Shown: piece by piece, positions 62,365 through 64,000 of the stretch
How the letters are laid out: the number at the start of each line of letters is the position of its first letter
Numbering within the stretch: the first letter of the stretch is position 1
Assembly (NCBI GenBank): GCA_047974765.1
Contig: JBKECP010000020.1
Coordinates: forward strand, 248,001 to 312,000
Length of the DNA stretch: 64,000 bases
Direction of reading: 5' to 3'
DNA from: JBKECP01 sp047974765
GTDB taxonomy: Bacteria > Pseudomonadota > Gammaproteobacteria > Pseudomonadales > Halieaceae
The notes under the pieces: model-generated
The model's database searches: none
Told to the model about the DNA's origin: nothing
The model's input: the letters and a program-made list of their open reading frames with translations, nothing else
Position numbers and translations under genes: made by a program

Positions 62365-63114
62365 ATGAAGGTTCTTGTTGCAGTAAAGCGCGTTGTCGAC
62401 TTTAACGTTAAAGTCCGCGCCAAAGCCGATGGCAGCGATGTTGATCTCAATAACGTCAAGATGGCCATCAACCCGTTTTGTGAAATTGCCGTTGAAGAAG
62501 CTGTTCGCCTGAAGGAAGCTGGTGTTGCAACTGAGATTGTTGTGGTGTCAGTGGGTGATAAAGCCTGTCAGGAGCAAATTCGCACCGCCTTGGCACTGGG
62601 GGCTGACCGGGGGATCCAGGTAGAGGCCGAAACCACTGTTGAGCCGCTGGTGATCGCCAAACTGCTCAAGGGCGTGGTCGAAAAAGAACAGCCGCAACTC
62701 GTTATTCTGGGCAAACAGTCCATTGACGGTGATAACAACCAGACGGGACAGATGCTTGGTGCACTGACGGGCATGGGGCAGGGTACCTTCGCTTCTGAAG
62801 TAAAAGTTGAAGGTGATAGTGTCAACGTAACCCGCGAAGTGGACGGCGGTTTGCAAACCATCAAACTGAAGCTGCCAGCTATCGTCACCAGCGATCTGCG
62901 GTTGAATGAGCCCCGTTACGCGTCTTTGCCCAATATCATGAAGGCCAAGAAAAAACCTCTCGATGTACTGACACCGACAGAACTGGGTGTGACAGTAACT
63001 TCCCACTTGAAACAGCTTAATGTTGAGCCGCCAGCCGAGCGTCAGGCAGGTATCAAGGTTGAGAATGTGGATCAACTGATCGACAAACTGAAAAACGAAG
63101 CGAAGGTAATCTGA
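62365..63114 (+). CDS. etfB: Electron transfer flavoprotein subunit beta
   Basis: 249 aa. Carries AMP/FAD-interface motif VRAKADGSDVDLNNVKMAINPFCEIAVEEAVRLKE in segments and LGKQSIDGDNNQTGQMLGALTG. The stop overlaps the etfA start (TGATG). Dehydrogenase-linked electron transfer partner of etfA and etfD. Confidence 0.98.
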   Translation: MKVLVAVKRVVDFNVKVRAKADGSDVDLNNVKMAINPFCEIAVEEAVRLKEAGVATEIVVVSVGDKACQEQIRTALALGADRGIQVEAETTVEPLVIAKLLKGVVEKEQPQLVILGKQSIDGDNNQTGQMLGALTGMGQGTFASEVKVEGDSVNVTREVDGGLQTIKLKLPAIVTSDLRLNEPRYASLPNIMKAKKKPLDVLTPTELGVTVTSHLKQLNVEPPAERQAGIKVENVDQLIDKLKNEAKVI

Positions 63115-64000
63115 TGAGCACTCTGGTAATTGCAGAACATGACAACAGCACCCTCGGTGGTGCGACTCTCAATGCGGTAACTGCAGCCCGGGCTTTGGGT
63201 GCGGATGTCGATATTCTTGTTGCAGGCCATAATTGTGCAGCTGTGGGAGAGCAGGCGGCAAAGGTTGCCGGTGTAAATAAAGTACAGGTAGCGGATAACG
63301 CCGCTTATGCGCATCAGCTGGCAGAAAACACAGCCTTGCTGATTGCTGAAGTAGCTGCAAGCTATGACAACGTTATTGCACCATCCACCAGCAATGGTAA
63401 AAACACCATGCCTCGCGTGGCCGCCCTGTTGGATGTGGCTCAGATCTCCGATATTACAGCGGTGGTATCTGCCGATACCTTCAAACGACCCATTTATGCC
63501 GGCAATGTTATTGCCACCGTACAAAGCACAGATCAGAAAAAGGTGATTACAGTACGCACGACCGGTTTTGATGCGGCAGCTGCCGAGGGCGGGGCGGCAA
63601 CTGTTGAAGCGGTTTCTGCTGTACACGACGCGGGTGTTTCTGAGTTTGTTGGTGAAGAACTGGCCAAGTCTGACCGGCCGGAACTGACCTCCGCCGCAGT
63701 GGTTATCTCTGGTGGTCGCGGCATGCAAAACGGTGAAAACTTCAAATTGCTCGATGGCATTGCCGACAAATTGGGTGCTGCCATCGGTGCCAGCCGGGCT
63801 GCTGTTGATGCAGGCTTTGTACCCAATGATATGCAGGTGGGGCAAACCGGCAAGATTGTTGCGCCTGATCTCTACATCGCGGTTGGCATTTCCGGTGCTA
63901 TTCAGCATTTGGCAGGGATGAAAGATTCCAAAGTCATCGTGGCCATCAACAAGGACGAAGATGCTCCCATCTTCCAGGTGGCTGACTACGGTCTGGTGGC
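63114..64000 (+). CDS. etfA: Electron transfer flavoprotein subunit alpha (5' part)
   Basis: 295 codons to the window end. ATG at 63114 overlaps the etfB stop. Typical N-terminus (STLVIAEHDNSTLGGATLNAVTAARALG) and FAD-binding region VVISGGRGMQNGENFKLLDGIADKLGAAIGASRAAVD with VGQTGKIVAPDLYIAVGISGAIQHLAGM, close to the end of the gene. The last ~15-20 codons lie outside the window. Confidence 0.97.
   Translation, partial: MSTLVIAEHDNSTLGGATLNAVTAARALGADVDILVAGHNCAAVGEQAAKVAGVNKVQVADNAAYAHQLAENTALLIAEVAASYDNVIAPSTSNGKNTMPRVAALLDVAQISDITAVVSADTFKRPIYAGNVIATVQSTDQKKVITVRTTGFDAAAAEGGAATVEAVSAVHDAGVSEFVGEELAKSDRPELTSAAVVISGGRGMQNGENFKLLDGIADKLGAAIGASRAAVDAGFVPNDMQVGQTGKIVAPDLYIAVGISGAIQHLAGMKDSKVIVAINKDEDAPIFQVADYGLV

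Noticed and set aside
1..64000. CRISPR array
   Set aside because: No regularly spaced repeats with unique spacers were seen and no cas genes.

Overview
The window is chromosomal DNA of a gammaproteobacterium, most likely a marine relative of the Cellvibrionales (Halieaceae/Spongiibacteraceae/Porticoccaceae-like). I infer this from pseudomonad-type gene order in several blocks: uvrC-pgsA-tRNA; BI-1 next to tusDCBE; rne/rluC-HAD-maf-yceD-rpmF-fabD-fabG-acpP-fabF-pabC-mltG-tmk-holB-pilZ; tRNA-Leu-tig-clpP-clpX-lon-hupB-ppiD; and ETF-QO divergent from etfBA. An exosortase H pair and a large TonB-dependent receptor add to this. No database search was possible, so the taxonomy is inference.

Layout. 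1-2.1 kb: 3' part of uvrC, pgsA, tRNA-Gly and tRNA-Cys. 2.1-11 kb: accessory block on the minus strand (amidohydrolase, periplasmic protein, exosortase H with its partner, Na+ symporter, giant AsmA-like protein) ending at tRNA-Leu(TAA). 11.3-16.8 kb: a small lipoprotein, then a four-gene operon (DUF3348, DUF802, OmpA/MotB-like, DUF2894) that looks like an ion-driven MotAB/ZorAB-like stator with two uncharacterised partners; this is the best candidate for an undescribed system. 17-22 kb: IS1380 transposase remnant, TonB-dependent receptor plus secreted metallophosphoesterase, and hairpin-rich non-coding DNA. 22-23.7 kb: a dimeric dUTPase gene broken by one amber codon, and an unknown protein. 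23.7-28 kb: trmA, trpD2-like gene, tusEBCD and a BI-1 family gene. 28-29.8 kb: an unknown coiled-coil membrane protein and tRNA-Ser. 29.9-44.3 kb: RNase E and the fatty-acid/division/replication cluster. 44.6-45.6 kb: an isolated GH84-like gene. 45.8-55.8 kb: tRNA-Leu(TAG), trigger factor, ClpXP, Lon, HU, PpiD and a PGDH-like dehydrogenase. 55.8-60.4 kb: NlpC/P60-like hydrolase, DUF1285, and a degenerate HNH-type group II intron. 60.4-64 kb: ETF-ubiquinone oxidoreductase, etfB and the start of etfA.

Functional threads: tRNA thiolation (Tus relay) beside tRNA methylation (TrmA); a full fatty-acid elongation core (FabD/FabG/ACP/FabF), but with no plsX or fabH at the usual place; a proteostasis block with a sigma-32-like promoter before lon; and electron transfer from acyl-CoA dehydrogenases to quinone (Etf). 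Mobile and repetitive DNA includes three copies of a MITE-like element, each just after a plus-strand stop codon, an IS1380 remnant, and a group II intron whose reverse transcriptase carries two frameshifts.
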